This document shows, one piece after another, positions 18,083 to 26,341 of a stretch of 64,000 bases of DNA (position 1 is the first letter of the stretch; the number at the start of each line of letters is the position of its first letter). The position numbers and the translations under genes were made by a program. The stretch spans positions 1,054,001 through 1,118,000 of the forward strand of contig CAWFLD010000004.1 of the NCBI GenBank assembly GCA_963816555.1. The letters run 5' to 3'. The notes under the pieces are model-generated. The model was given only the letters and a program-made list of their open reading frames with translations, did not search any database and was not told the DNA's origin. This DNA comes from Lutibaculum sp963816555. Its GTDB lineage: Bacteria; Pseudomonadota; Alphaproteobacteria; Rhizobiales; Tepidamorphaceae.

Positions 18083-19148
18083 ACGCCGCGGCCTTGCGGC
18101 GGTTGTCCTCGAGGAGGCGGTCGATCAGCTCCACCGTGCGGTCGAGGCTCTCGTTGCGCATGCCCTTCTGCCGGGCGAGGAGCTGGACGAGCCGGTCGAC
18201 GCGCTCGATGTGCGGCGCCCCGGCATAGACGGCCTTGGCGGCCGAGGACGGCCGGACGAGGCCCTTGGCGGCGGCGGCGTATTTCTCGAACGGCACGAGC
18301 TCGGCCGGCGACGCGCCGAGCGCCACGCACACCTCGCCCACCCAGTCGTAGATGTCGCGCGCCTCGTCGGCGTTCGCGTAGACCACGTCGCTGACCGACT
18401 GCACGCCGCCCGGCGTCACGCAGCGATAGTTGCCGGTCAGCAGCATCGGCCACTTCGCCAGCGGCACGAACATCGTGTCGTGCACCTTGAGCTTGACCGG
18501 CAGCTCGACCTCGCGGCCGCCGAGATCGTGGCGCACCGCCTCGATGTCGGCCTGCAGCGTGCGCAGCAGCGCCGTGTCCTCGTCGTGCTCGAAGGGCGCC
18601 GCCTTGAAGTTCGTCGGCAGCGTCACGCGCACCACGTTCAGGCCCTCGTCCGGCGTGCGGATCGCCTGCGGATCGGGGCTGCACAGCGTCACCTTCTCGG
18701 GCGACAGCGGCGCCCAGACCCCGGCGTCGGTGTATGAGCTGCCGAGCGCATCGGCGTCGACGCCGGCCATGCGCTGCACGAAGGGCAGCGGCGGCATGTT
18801 CATGATGGAGATGCAGGGCAGGCCGGCAGCGCCGATCCGCGCCAGGAGCGCCTTGACCTCGGGGGCGCGGTACTGCGGCTCCTGCATGCCGAGCACGACG
18901 AGATCGTGGCCCGCAGGATCGGCGGCCTCCGGCGTCACCGCCGAGAGGTTGCCCTTCAGCTCGCGCGAATCGAGCAGGACCGGCTCGTCCTCGCCCTTCA
19001 CGGGCATGTGGACGCGCGTTCCCTCCGCCGCGATCAGCTCCGCCTCCTCGGGCCGGCACACGAGCGTGGCGTCGTGGCCCGCGGCGAGGAGCTTCGTCGC
19101 GAACAGCGACCCGTAGGCCGCGCCCAGAACGAGCACGTTGAGTGGCAT
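18081..19148 (-). CDS. 2-dehydropantoate 2-reductase-like (ketopantoate reductase family) protein
   Basis: A 355-residue NAD(P)-binding protein. The N-terminus MPLNVLVLGAAYGSLFATKL is a Rossmann loop, but GAAYGS replaces the usual GxGAIG of PanE. VLGMQEPQYRAPEVKALLAR and ISIMNMPPLPFVQRM follow, and the C-terminal helical half has VKLKVHDTMFVPLAKWPMLL with the family-type KW. Classical PanE proteins are about 300 residues, so this is a longer, divergent member; a role in pantothenate synthesis should not be assumed. It is a single gene. The ATG at 19148 starts directly at the Rossmann strand. Confidence 0.72.
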   Translation of the reverse strand: MPLNVLVLGAAYGSLFATKLLAAGHDATLVCRPEEAELIAAEGTRVHMPVKGEDEPVLLDSRELKGNLSAVTPEAADPAGHDLVVLGMQEPQYRAPEVKALLARIGAAGLPCISIMNMPPLPFVQRMAGVDADALGSSYTDAGVWAPLSPEKVTLCSPDPQAIRTPDEGLNVVRVTLPTNFKAAPFEHDEDTALLRTLQADIEAVRHDLGGREVELPVKLKVHDTMFVPLAKWPMLLTGNYRCVTPGGVQSVSDVVYANADEARDIYDWVGEVCVALGASPAELVPFEKYAAAAKGLVRPSSAAKAVYAGAPHIERVDRLVQLLARQKGMRNESLDRTVELIDRLLEDNRRKAAA

Positions 19149-19363
19149 GGCGTTTCCTTCTTCCCTCGAGGTGGCGCTTCGCTGCGCCGTTCTGCCTTGG
19201 CCCGCATGATAAGGGCACACGCCCTGAGGGAAAGCGCCAAACGGGAATTTCCGGAGCGGCCGCCCTCCGTGCCCCGAGAAGCCCGCCCCCCGGCGGCAGG
19301 CGGAGAGGGTCTTTTCGCGCCCTCCCCGCCCCGAGTGGCCTCACTCGTTGCGTCGTTGCGCCG

Positions 19364-20971
19364 CTACTCCGCGGCGGCGGCGGCCTCCTCCTCGTCGAAG
19401 CTGTCCGAGAGCTTGCGCGCCTCGTGCACGGTGGCACCCACCGGAGTGCCGTCATGCGCCTCGTAGAGCTCCTGCAGCATCGTCTCGCGGTCGAGCTTCA
19501 GCTCGCGGAACAGCGTGTAGACCATGCCGTAGAGGATGAAGGTGAAGGGCAGCGCCGCCAGCACCGCGGCCGACTGCAGGCCCTTCAGGCCGCCCGCCGC
19601 GATCAGCGTCAGGCAGATCGCCGCGATCAGGCCGCCCCAGGTCAGCCGCTTGGCGAGCGGCGGGTCGATCGAGCCCTTGTCCGTCATCTGCGCCACGATG
19701 TAGGAGGCCGAGTCCGCCGACGTGATCAGGAAGATGAAGATCAGGCAGATCGTCAGCACGTTCAGCACCGTCGTCAGCGGCAGCAGGTCGAAGAAGTGGA
19801 ACACCGCCGTCGTGATGTTGTCCTGCGTCTGCTGCGCGAGGCCGGCGCCGTTGGCCAGGTCGAAGTGCAGCCCGGCGCCGCCATAGACGCCGATCCACAG
19901 GCAGGCGAGCAGCGGCGGCATGACGAGCACGCCGAGGACGTATTCGCGGATCGTGCGGCCGCGCGAGATGCGCGCCACGAAGGTGCCGACGAAGGGCGAC
20001 CAGGCGATGACCCAGGCCCAGTAGAACACCGTCCACGTGCCGGCCCAGTCGGAGCCGGCGAAGGCGTCGGTCCTCAGGCTCATCTCGAAGAAGTGCTGCA
20101 GGTAGTCGCCGAGCCCCTGCACCAGCGTGTTGAGGATCGTCAGCGTCGGCCCGAAGACCAGCACGAAGAGCATCAGCGCGATGGCGAGCGTCAGGTTGAT
20201 GTTGGAGAGGATCTTGATGCCCTTGTCGAGCCCGGAGGCGGCCGACATCATGTAGGCGCCGAACATCACGGCGAGGATCACGAACTGCCAGAGGAAGCCC
20301 TCCGGCAGGCCGAAGACGTAGTTCAGCCCGCCGTTGATCTGCAGCACGCCGAGGCCGAGCGAGGTCGCCACGCCGATCACGGTGGCGACCACCGCGAAGA
20401 TGTCGAACGCCGTGCCGAGGCCCTTCGCGGCCGGCGCCCGGCTGGTCGCGTGCTCGAGCGTGGTCGAGACGAGGCCCGCCTCGCCCTTGCGGAACTGGAA
20501 GTAGCCGATGATCAGGCCGACGATCGAGAAGGCCGCCCACTGGTGCACGCCCCAGTCGAAGAAGGCGTACTGGATGGCGTAGCGCGCCGCAGCCTCCGTG
20601 CCGCCCTCCATGTCGCCGTAGGGCGGCTTGGCGAAGAAGGTCATCGGCTCGGCGAGCCCGTAGAAGACGAGGCCGACGCCGAAACCGGCCGCGAGCAGCA
20701 TCGCGACCCACGAGAAGAACGAGTAGTCGGGCCGCGAATCGGGCGGTCCGATGCGCACCTCGCCGTACTTGGAGAAGGCGAGATAGACGAGCACGCCGAC
20801 GAAGCCGAAGACCGACAGCAGGTAGAACCAGCCGAAATAGGTGGTGACCCAGGCGAGCGCGGCGTCGGCGCCCGTCTTGAAGCCCTCCGGAAACGCGGCG
20901 CCGATCAGCACGAAGGCCAGGATGATGGCGCCCGAGACGAGGAAGACGGGCTGTCGGAAGGTCTGCGGCAT
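19364..20971 (-). CDS. BCCT family betaine/choline/carnitine transporter
   Basis: BCCT proteins take up quaternary ammonium osmolytes such as glycine betaine with Na+ or H+. The 535-residue product has about twelve membrane segments and the family signature YWAWVIAWSPFVGTFVARIS then RGRTIREYVLG. FGVGLVFYGLAEPMTFF and HQWAAFSIVGLIIGYFQFRK are also conserved, as is TSADSASYIVAQM. A charged tail SFDEEEAAAAAE ends the protein. It stands alone, divergent from the sigma-factor gene. A stress-sigma-like promoter (21003-21030) fits a role in osmotic stress, but that is inference. The transported substrate is not certain. Confidence 0.92.
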   Translation of the reverse strand: MPQTFRQPVFLVSGAIILAFVLIGAAFPEGFKTGADAALAWVTTYFGWFYLLSVFGFVGVLVYLAFSKYGEVRIGPPDSRPDYSFFSWVAMLLAAGFGVGLVFYGLAEPMTFFAKPPYGDMEGGTEAAARYAIQYAFFDWGVHQWAAFSIVGLIIGYFQFRKGEAGLVSTTLEHATSRAPAAKGLGTAFDIFAVVATVIGVATSLGLGVLQINGGLNYVFGLPEGFLWQFVILAVMFGAYMMSAASGLDKGIKILSNINLTLAIALMLFVLVFGPTLTILNTLVQGLGDYLQHFFEMSLRTDAFAGSDWAGTWTVFYWAWVIAWSPFVGTFVARISRGRTIREYVLGVLVMPPLLACLWIGVYGGAGLHFDLANGAGLAQQTQDNITTAVFHFFDLLPLTTVLNVLTICLIFIFLITSADSASYIVAQMTDKGSIDPPLAKRLTWGGLIAAICLTLIAAGGLKGLQSAAVLAALPFTFILYGMVYTLFRELKLDRETMLQELYEAHDGTPVGATVHEARKLSDSFDEEEAAAAAE

Positions 20972-21002
20972 CGGTTCCCTCGTTCGTGAATGACCTCATC
21001 AA

Positions 21003-21030
21003 CGAACACGTGCAGCCGCCAAAAGTTCAC
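21003..21030 (-). promoter_or_regulatory. possible general-stress (EcfG-type) promoter for the BCCT gene
   Basis: Reading the minus strand, TGAAC (21029-21025) is followed after exactly 17 bases by GTTCG (21007-21003). The EcfG consensus in alphaproteobacteria is GGAAC-N16/17-cGTT, so one base of the -35 differs. It lies 32 bases upstream of the BCCT start. With such short elements chance is possible. Confidence 0.3.
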
Positions 21031-21158
21031 CCTCCCGACACATTCTTGCCGCGCCGGCGTTCGCACGCGCGCCGGCGCGGCGCTATGGACCTCCATTGGC
21101 CTCCGGGCGAGAGTGGTCGCGGCCGCGGGAATCGGGGCGGCGCACGAGGGTCGGGACG

Positions 21159-21701
21159 GTGTTCTTCGGGAAGTCTCGGGTCGCACGGGCGGAAGAAGAG
21201 GTGCGGGCAGGCCTTCCCGCGCTCTTGCCGCGGCTGTGGCGGTTCGGCCTCGCGCTCTCCCGCGACGGCGACCTGGCGGAGGAGCTGACGCAGGCCGCCT
21301 GCGTGCGGGCGCTCGAGCGGGCGCGGCAGTTCGAGCCGGGCTCGCGGCTCGACCGCTGGCTGTTCGCGATCCTGCGCTCGATCTGGCTGAACGAGCTGCG
21401 CGCCCGGCGGACCCGCCGCGGCGAGGGCCACGTGCCGGCCGAGGAGGCGCTGGTCTTCGACGGCGCGCGGCAGCTCGAGGCGAATATCCTCGCCGCTCGG
21501 GTGTTGAAGGAGGTGGCCGCGCTGCCGGAGAGCCAGCGCGAGGCCGTGTTCCTCGTCTATGTGGAGGGCCTGACCTATCGCGAGGCGGCCGAGATCATGG
21601 AGGTTCCGATCGGCACGGTGATGAGCCGCCTGGCGGCGGCGCGGCTGAAGCTCGCCGGCCGCGGCGCCGGCGGCTCCCAGGCGCAGGCGGGCGGGCAATG
21701 A
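21159..21701 (+). CDS. ECF (sigma-70 family) RNA polymerase sigma factor
   Basis: A 180-residue extracytoplasmic-function sigma factor. Region 2 is seen in LWRFGLALSRDGDLAEELTQ to FEPGSRLDRWLFAILRSIWL, and region 4 in LPESQREAVFLVYVEGLTYR then EAAEIMEVPIGTVMSRLAAA, a complete helix-turn-helix. The GTG at 21159 was chosen as start because a GAGGGTCGGG site lies upstream and the sequence before it is low-complexity. The stop overlaps the anti-sigma start by ATGA, so the pair is coupled. Its regulon is unknown; the divergent BCCT transporter gene is a candidate by position. Confidence 0.92.
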   Translation: MFFGKSRVARAEEEVRAGLPALLPRLWRFGLALSRDGDLAEELTQAACVRALERARQFEPGSRLDRWLFAILRSIWLNELRARRTRRGEGHVPAEEALVFDGARQLEANILAARVLKEVAALPESQREAVFLVYVEGLTYREAAEIMEVPIGTVMSRLAAARLKLAGRGAGGSQAQAGGQ

Positions 21702-22507
21702 GCGCGACGGAAGCCGGGGATCCCTTCGACGACGGCAGGCTGACCGCCTATCTCGACGGCGAGCTGCCGGCGGCCGAGCGCGCGCGGCTGGAGGCGGCGG
21801 TCGCGCGCGATTCCGGGCTGCGGGCGCGGCTCGAGAGGCTGAGGGCCGGCGGCAGGCCGTTCGACCAGGCGTTCGAGCCGCTGCTCGAGGCCGCGCCGGT
21901 CGAGCGCCTCGAGGCGCGCCTCGCCGCCGCGGGCGCGCCGCACGCCCCTCCGCGCAGCCGCACGAAATCCTCCTGGCTCGTCCGCCGCCCGGTGGCGGCG
22001 ATGGCCGCGGCGATCGCCTGCGCCTTCCTCGCCGGCGTGGCGGCCGACCGGGCCGTCGAGGCGCTGCGGCCGGCGCCGCAGGCCGAGGCGGGCGGCTGGC
22101 GCCAGGCCGTCGCGGGCTATGTCGCGCTCTACACGTCGCAATCGCTGGCGGCGGTGCCGGAGGACGAGCGGGCCCGCGCGGCGGAGCTCGCCGGCGTCGC
22201 GGCCGGGCTCGGCGTGCCGCTCGCGCCCGACCGGGTCGACGTGCCCGGCGCCTCGCTCCGGCGGGCGCAGCTCCTGCAATATGACGGGAAGCCGCTCGGC
22301 CAGCTCGCCTATCTCGACCCCGCCTACGGCCCGATGGCCTTCTGCCTGATCCGCAACGGCAAGCCCGACGCGCCGCTGAAGACGGAGACCCGCGGCGGCT
22401 TCAACGTCGTCTTCTGGGCCGAGGCGGGGATCGGCTACATGCTGATCGCCCGGGCGCCGCTCGATGCGCTGGTGCCGCGCGCGGAGACGCTGGCCTCGCG
22501 GATCTGA
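21698..22507 (+). CDS. membrane anti-sigma factor
   Basis: A 269-residue protein with a cytoplasmic N-terminal part DDGRLTAYLDGELPAAERAR, the familiar anti-sigma pattern, one membrane helix AAMAAAIACAFLAGVAADRA, and a periplasmic C-terminal domain of about 150 residues (YVALYTSQSLAAVPEDERAR to the C-terminus) that could sense a signal. No HxxxCxxC zinc motif is present, so it belongs to a non-zinc type. It starts within the stop of the sigma gene and almost certainly holds that sigma factor inactive at the membrane. The signal it senses is not known. Confidence 0.88.
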   Translation: MSATEAGDPFDDGRLTAYLDGELPAAERARLEAAVARDSGLRARLERLRAGGRPFDQAFEPLLEAAPVERLEARLAAAGAPHAPPRSRTKSSWLVRRPVAAMAAAIACAFLAGVAADRAVEALRPAPQAEAGGWRQAVAGYVALYTSQSLAAVPEDERARAAELAGVAAGLGVPLAPDRVDVPGASLRRAQLLQYDGKPLGQLAYLDPAYGPMAFCLIRNGKPDAPLKTETRGGFNVVFWAEAGIGYMLIARAPLDALVPRAETLASRI

Positions 22508-22647
22508 CCCGCTCCGTGCAGTCACGTCCCCGGCGCGATCACGCGCAGGTGAAGCGGGGCGGCCGAATAGGTCCGGCTGCCGGGGTGTTCGGGTGGGTGC
22601 GGGCAGCGAAGCCCGCTTCAACCGTCATCCGGAAGAGGACGAAGACC

Positions 22648-23040
22648 ATGATCCGCATCCACCACGCCCTGGCGCTCGCCGCCCTTCTCGCCGCCCCGCT
22701 CGTCGCCTCCCCCGCGGCCATCGCCGCGCCTGCCATGGAGGCATCGGCGGGCGGCAAGACGATCCTCGTCGACGACAACGGCATGGCGCTCTACACCTTC
22801 GACAAGGACCAGGGCGGCAAGTCCGCCTGCAACGGCAAGTGCGCCGAGAACTGGCCGCCGCTCGCCGCCGAGGACGACGCCAAGGCCGAGGGCCCCTGGA
22901 CGATCGTCGAGCGCGACGACGGCACGAAGATGTGGGCCTATGACGGGAAGCCGCTCTACACCTTCGTGAACGACACCGAGAAGGGCCAGGTGAACGGCGA
23001 CGGCATCAACGGCGTCTGGCACGTCGCGACCCCGCAATAG
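22648..23040 (+). CDS. secreted COG4315 repeat protein
   Basis: A 130-residue secreted protein. A signal peptide (MIRIHHALALAALLAAPLVA, cleaved near AIAA) is followed by two repeats of the COG4315 type: DDNGMALYTFDKDQGGKSAC with NGKCAENWPPLAAEDD, and then DGTKMWAYDGKPLYTFVNDT. Conserved Y-T-F and C-x3-C-x3-W-P-P mark the family, whose function is unknown. A GGAAGAGGA ribosome site precedes the ATG. It follows the sigma/anti-sigma pair by 140 bases in the same direction and may share its transcript, although a separate promoter fits equally well. Confidence 0.87.
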   Translation: MIRIHHALALAALLAAPLVASPAAIAAPAMEASAGGKTILVDDNGMALYTFDKDQGGKSACNGKCAENWPPLAAEDDAKAEGPWTIVERDDGTKMWAYDGKPLYTFVNDTEKGQVNGDGINGVWHVATPQ

Positions 23041-23289
23041 CGGCAGCCTGGGCCACGGGCGGGGCGGCCGGCCTGCACGGCGCTCCGCCCGGACCCTTGC
23101 GCCGCTCCGCCCGCAGCGACCACGGCCAGGCGCCGGACCGGGGCGCGGCGGGATTTGCGGCCGGCGCGAAGCGATGCGATGAGGAGGGCCATACGCGCAG
23201 GGCGGGCCGCGGCAGCGGTCGCGGCCGACGTTTCTCCGCCGGCTGCGCGCCCTATCTCCCCCGCGCAAACCTCGAGATCAGGACGAGAG

Positions 23290-24159
23290 ATGGAAGACAC
23301 GATCAGGCCCGACCATTACCGCTTCACGCTCGGCGACATGCGCGTCGCCACGATCCTCGACGGCTACGCCCACCGCGACGGGCCGCAGCCGACCTTCGGC
23401 GCCAATGTCGGCGAGGAGGAGATGACGGCGCTCCTGCACGAGCACTTCCTGCCGAACGGCCGCTACGAGAACCACTTCGTGCCGCTCGTGGTGGAGACCG
23501 GCGACGAGATCGTGCTGTTCGACACGGGCTTCGCGCCGGGGGTGAACCCCACGGCCGGCCGGCTGCAGCAGCGCCTGGGCAAGATCGGCCGCACGGCAGA
23601 GGACATCACCCTCGTCGTCATCACCCACGGGCACGGCGACCACATCAACGGCCTGATGACGGACGGCCGCCCCTCCTTCCCGAACGCGCGCTACGCGATC
23701 GGCGAGGCGGAATACGCCTTCTGGTCGTCCGACCGGCCGGCCGAGGTCGGCCGCGGCGACAACGCCAGGATGTTCCAGTCGCACATGGTGCCGCTGGCGG
23801 AGAAGACGACCTTCCTCAAGGACGGCGCGACCGTCGCCCCCGGCATCACCGCGATGGACGCGCCGGGCCACACGCCGGGCCACATGGTCTTCATGCTGGA
23901 GAGCGGCGGCCGGCGGCTGCTGCACTTCGTCGACACCGCCAACCACTACGTCGCCTCGCTGGCGCGGCCGGACTGGCAGGTCGCCTTCGACGTCGACAAG
24001 GAGCAGGCGGTGAAGACCCGGAAGCGCATCCTCGACATGGTCGCGACCGACCGGCTGACCGCCTCCGGCTACCACATGCCCTTCCCCTCCGTCGGGCATG
24101 TCGAGAAGACCGCCGAGGGCTATCGCTGGGTGCCGATCAGCTACCAGCTGAACGTGTGA
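23290..24159 (+). CDS. metallo-beta-lactamase-fold hydrolase
   Basis: A 289-residue metallo-hydrolase. The metal site is complete: THGHGDH gives His113, His115, Asp117 and His118; DAPGHTPGH supplies a further histidine; FVDTANHY the bridging Asp; and the late GYHMPFPSVGH the last histidine. IVLFDTGFAPGVNP is typical of the glyoxalase II/quorum-quenching lactonase branch. No signal peptide is visible, so it is cytoplasmic. The ATG at 23290 is preceded by GGACGAGAG. The preceding 249 bases hold no gene that I can support. Substrate unknown; lactonase or thioesterase activity are options. Confidence 0.88.
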   Translation: MEDTIRPDHYRFTLGDMRVATILDGYAHRDGPQPTFGANVGEEEMTALLHEHFLPNGRYENHFVPLVVETGDEIVLFDTGFAPGVNPTAGRLQQRLGKIGRTAEDITLVVITHGHGDHINGLMTDGRPSFPNARYAIGEAEYAFWSSDRPAEVGRGDNARMFQSHMVPLAEKTTFLKDGATVAPGITAMDAPGHTPGHMVFMLESGGRRLLHFVDTANHYVASLARPDWQVAFDVDKEQAVKTRKRILDMVATDRLTASGYHMPFPSVGHVEKTAEGYRWVPISYQLNV

Positions 24160-24231
24160 GGGCGCGGCCGGCAACCCTCCGTTCACGATGGCCCGATAGC
24201 TTCCGGGCTCCACGTGACACGGGAGCTTGTC

Positions 24232-24915
24232 GTGAAGGCCGCCGCCACCCTCGCTGCCATGGCGCTCGCCGCACTCTTCGGTTCCCTCGGGTCGTGGCGG
24301 GTCGCCCCGGCTCGGGCGGACGAGGTGTGGGATGACTTCCGGCCGGGCGACCTCGTCTTCCAGGAGGCCGACACGCCGGAAGGTGAGGCGATGGCCGCCG
24401 CAACGGGGAGCCGGCTGACGCATGTCGGTCTCACGCGCGACACCGGCGGCGGCGTCTATGTCGTCGAGGCCACGGCGGAGGAAGGGGTCTTCGAGGCGCC
24501 CGTCGAGGACTTCATCGCGCGGGGCCGGAAACATCGATACGCGGTCTACCGGCTTCCGCCACGCGGTGCGCCGAACTGGTATTCGGCCATCCTCGCGGCC
24601 TTCGAGCACTACAACGCCCCCTACGACAGGTTCTATCTCGAGGGAGAGGACGCCTTCTACGACGCGGAGCTCGTTCGGAAGAGCTTCGAGGCGGTGGGCG
24701 TCGAGCTCGGGAAACTCGAGCCCCTCGGCGCCCTCGCCTCGGATCCGGCGGTCAAGGCCCGGTTCCTCCAGGATTGGCGCAACCATCCCCGGTGCAGGGC
24801 CCGCGGACTGGACCGGGACGCCTGCTGGGCCTCGATGAAGGCGCAGATGGTGGTCACGCCTGCCTCGCTCGCCGCCGACCCGAAGCTCACCCTTGTATTC
24901 TCGAACTTCGACTGA
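24232..24915 (+). CDS. YiiX-type permuted papain-like (C92) protein lacking the expected cysteine
   Basis: A 227-residue secreted protein. Signal peptide MKAAATLAAMALAALFGSLG...APARA; mature start DEVWDDFRPGDLVFQE is the first conserved block of YiiX/YaeF-type permuted NlpC/P60 proteins. The catalytic histidine is in RLTHVGLTR (His64). The block that normally reads (F/Y)CSELV contains FYDAELVRKSF, so Asp144 occupies the place of the nucleophile cysteine. The protein may therefore be an inactive relative or binding protein. GTG at 24232 was preferred to GTG at 24214 since GGGAGC lies just upstream. It stands alone, 72 bases after the hydrolase gene. Confidence 0.72.
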   Translation: MKAAATLAAMALAALFGSLGSWRVAPARADEVWDDFRPGDLVFQEADTPEGEAMAAATGSRLTHVGLTRDTGGGVYVVEATAEEGVFEAPVEDFIARGRKHRYAVYRLPPRGAPNWYSAILAAFEHYNAPYDRFYLEGEDAFYDAELVRKSFEAVGVELGKLEPLGALASDPAVKARFLQDWRNHPRCRARGLDRDACWASMKAQMVVTPASLAADPKLTLVFSNFD

Positions 24916-24944
24916 GCGACCGCGGGCGATCGCCGGCGGGCGGT

Positions 24945-25553
24945 TCAGTCTTCGCGTCGCCGCCAGTCGCGCCATCCCTCCACCGTGTCGACGTCGGCCA
25001 GCGTGTCCGCGAAGCCGACGTCGAGGCCGCGGCAGTTCGCCAGCGTGTCGGCGAGCGCGTGCGCGGTCGACCACCTGACGCCGCCGAAGATCGCCGGCAC
25101 ACGCGGCCGGCGCCTCAGGCCGACGAGCCAGTAGCCGCCGTCCTCCGCCGGGCCGAACACCGCGTCGTTCCGCCCGAGCAGCGCGAAGGCGCGGGCGACG
25201 TGGCCGACCTCGAGCCCGGGGATGTCGCTGCCGACGATGATCGCGGGGCCCGGCGGCAGGCGATCCATCACCCGCTGCATGCGCTGCCCGAGGTCGCCCC
25301 GCCCCTGCGGGATCGCCGGCGCGCCTTCCGGCCACGGGAAGGCGACGGCCGGATCGGGCGCGACGGCCAGCAGGGTGCGCCAGCGCGGGTCCCGGCCGAG
25401 GCGGCGCAGCGTGCGGGCCAGCGTGACGCGGTAGAAGCGGGTCGCCTCGGCCACGCCGACCTCGCGCGCCAGGCGCGACTTCACGGCCCCCGCGACCGGG
25501 ACCTTCGCCATGACGACGAGGGTCGGCCGGAGGCCGGGCGCGCGCGCCCTCAC
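24945..25553 (-). CDS. TIGR04282-type glycosyltransferase (DUF2064)
   Basis: A 202-residue protein of the nucleotidyl/glycosyl-transferase fold. It begins with LVVMAKVPVAGAVKSRLARE, the defining loop of the DUF2064/TIGR04282 family, and contains PAIIVGSDIPGLEVGHVARA and AVFGPAEDGGYWLVGLRR, both strongly conserved. The gene usually pairs with a TIGR04283 glycosyltransferase, and does so here: its GTG start at 25553 overlaps the neighbour's stop by GTGA. The pair is often annotated as arsenosugar-related, but no arsM or arsenosugar radical SAM gene is visible in this window, so the substrate is open. Confidence 0.85.
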   Translation of the reverse strand: MRARAPGLRPTLVVMAKVPVAGAVKSRLAREVGVAEATRFYRVTLARTLRRLGRDPRWRTLLAVAPDPAVAFPWPEGAPAIPQGRGDLGQRMQRVMDRLPPGPAIIVGSDIPGLEVGHVARAFALLGRNDAVFGPAEDGGYWLVGLRRRPRVPAIFGGVRWSTAHALADTLANCRGLDVGFADTLADVDTVEGWRDWRRRED

Positions 25554-26242
25554 CCGTAGAGGCGCGCGATGACGCGCGGCGGCACTCTCAAATAGTAGAG
25601 GCTCAGGCACAGGAGGTTGCGCGCCATCCGCGCGACATAGCCTCGCTCCGTGTAGCGCGAGGCGCTGGTGATCGCGCGCGGCCGCATCATCGTCAGGCGG
25701 CGCCGGCCGATGCGGCGCACGAGGTCGACGTCCTCCATCAGCGGGATCTGCCGGAAGCCGCCGACCTCCGCGTAGTGCCGCGCCGAGATGACGAGCCCCT
25801 GGTCGCCGTAGGGCAGCGCGAAGAGCAGGCAGCGCAGCGCCACCGCGTTCTCGAGCAGCCGCGCGCCCGTGCCGTCGTCGTCGAGCGCGAAGCGGAAGGC
25901 CCCGGCGTAGCGGCGCCGCTCGTCCTTCTTCTCCTGGCGCTCGATGAAGGCCCGCACGTCGTGGTGCCAGCCCTCCTCCAGCACCGTGTCGGCATGCAGG
26001 AACATCAGCCAGTTGCGCTTGGCCTCGGCCGCGCCGGCGGCCAGCTGCTGGCCGCGGCCGCGCGGCGCGTGGACGATGTCGCAGCCGAAGCCGTCGGCGA
26101 TCTCGAGCGTCATGTCTCCCGACCCGCCGTCGCTGACGACGACCTGCGACACCACGCCCTCCGCCGCGGGAACGACGAGGGCCGTCAGGGTGCGGGCGAG
26201 GCCCCGCTCGCCGTTCAGGGTCGGCACGATCACGCTGAGCAT
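25550..26242 (-). CDS. TIGR04283-type family 2 glycosyltransferase
   Basis: A 230-residue GT2-fold protein. MLSVIVPTLNGERGLARTLT is the nucleotide-sugar-binding start, VVVSDGGSGDMTLEIADGFG carries the first Asp, LMFLHADTVLEEGWHHDVRA the DxD-equivalent HAD, and YGDQGLVISARHYAEVGGFR the acceptor-side conserved block with PLMEDVDLVRRI. The combination is diagnostic of TIGR04283. It starts at the ATG at 26242, right at the fold. It is cotranscribed and translationally coupled with the downstream DUF2064 gene. A LexA-type box lies 61 bases upstream, closer to the divergent radical SAM gene. Confidence 0.87.
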   Translation of the reverse strand: MLSVIVPTLNGERGLARTLTALVVPAAEGVVSQVVVSDGGSGDMTLEIADGFGCDIVHAPRGRGQQLAAGAAEAKRNWLMFLHADTVLEEGWHHDVRAFIERQEKKDERRRYAGAFRFALDDDGTGARLLENAVALRCLLFALPYGDQGLVISARHYAEVGGFRQIPLMEDVDLVRRIGRRRLTMMRPRAITSASRYTERGYVARMARNLLCLSLYYLRVPPRVIARLYG

Positions 26243-26302
26243 GCCGATCCTTATAGCCAGCACCGCGTTTACCAACAATTAATCATGGCGCGCAGCGTTA
26301 AT

Positions 26303-26317
26303 GTTCTTGCTTTGTTC
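26303..26317 (+). promoter_or_regulatory. LexA (SOS) box, GTTC-N7-GTTC
   Basis: The sequence GTTC-TTGCTTT-GTTC matches exactly the direct-repeat LexA operator of alphaproteobacteria. It ends 24 bases before the ATG of the SplB-like radical SAM gene, where a repressor would cover the promoter. Spore-photolyase-like genes are known SOS members in this class, which supports the call. Chance occurrence of eight fixed bases at one given gap is low. Confidence 0.65.
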
Positions 26318-26341
26318 TCGGACGCGACCTAGGTTGATGCC

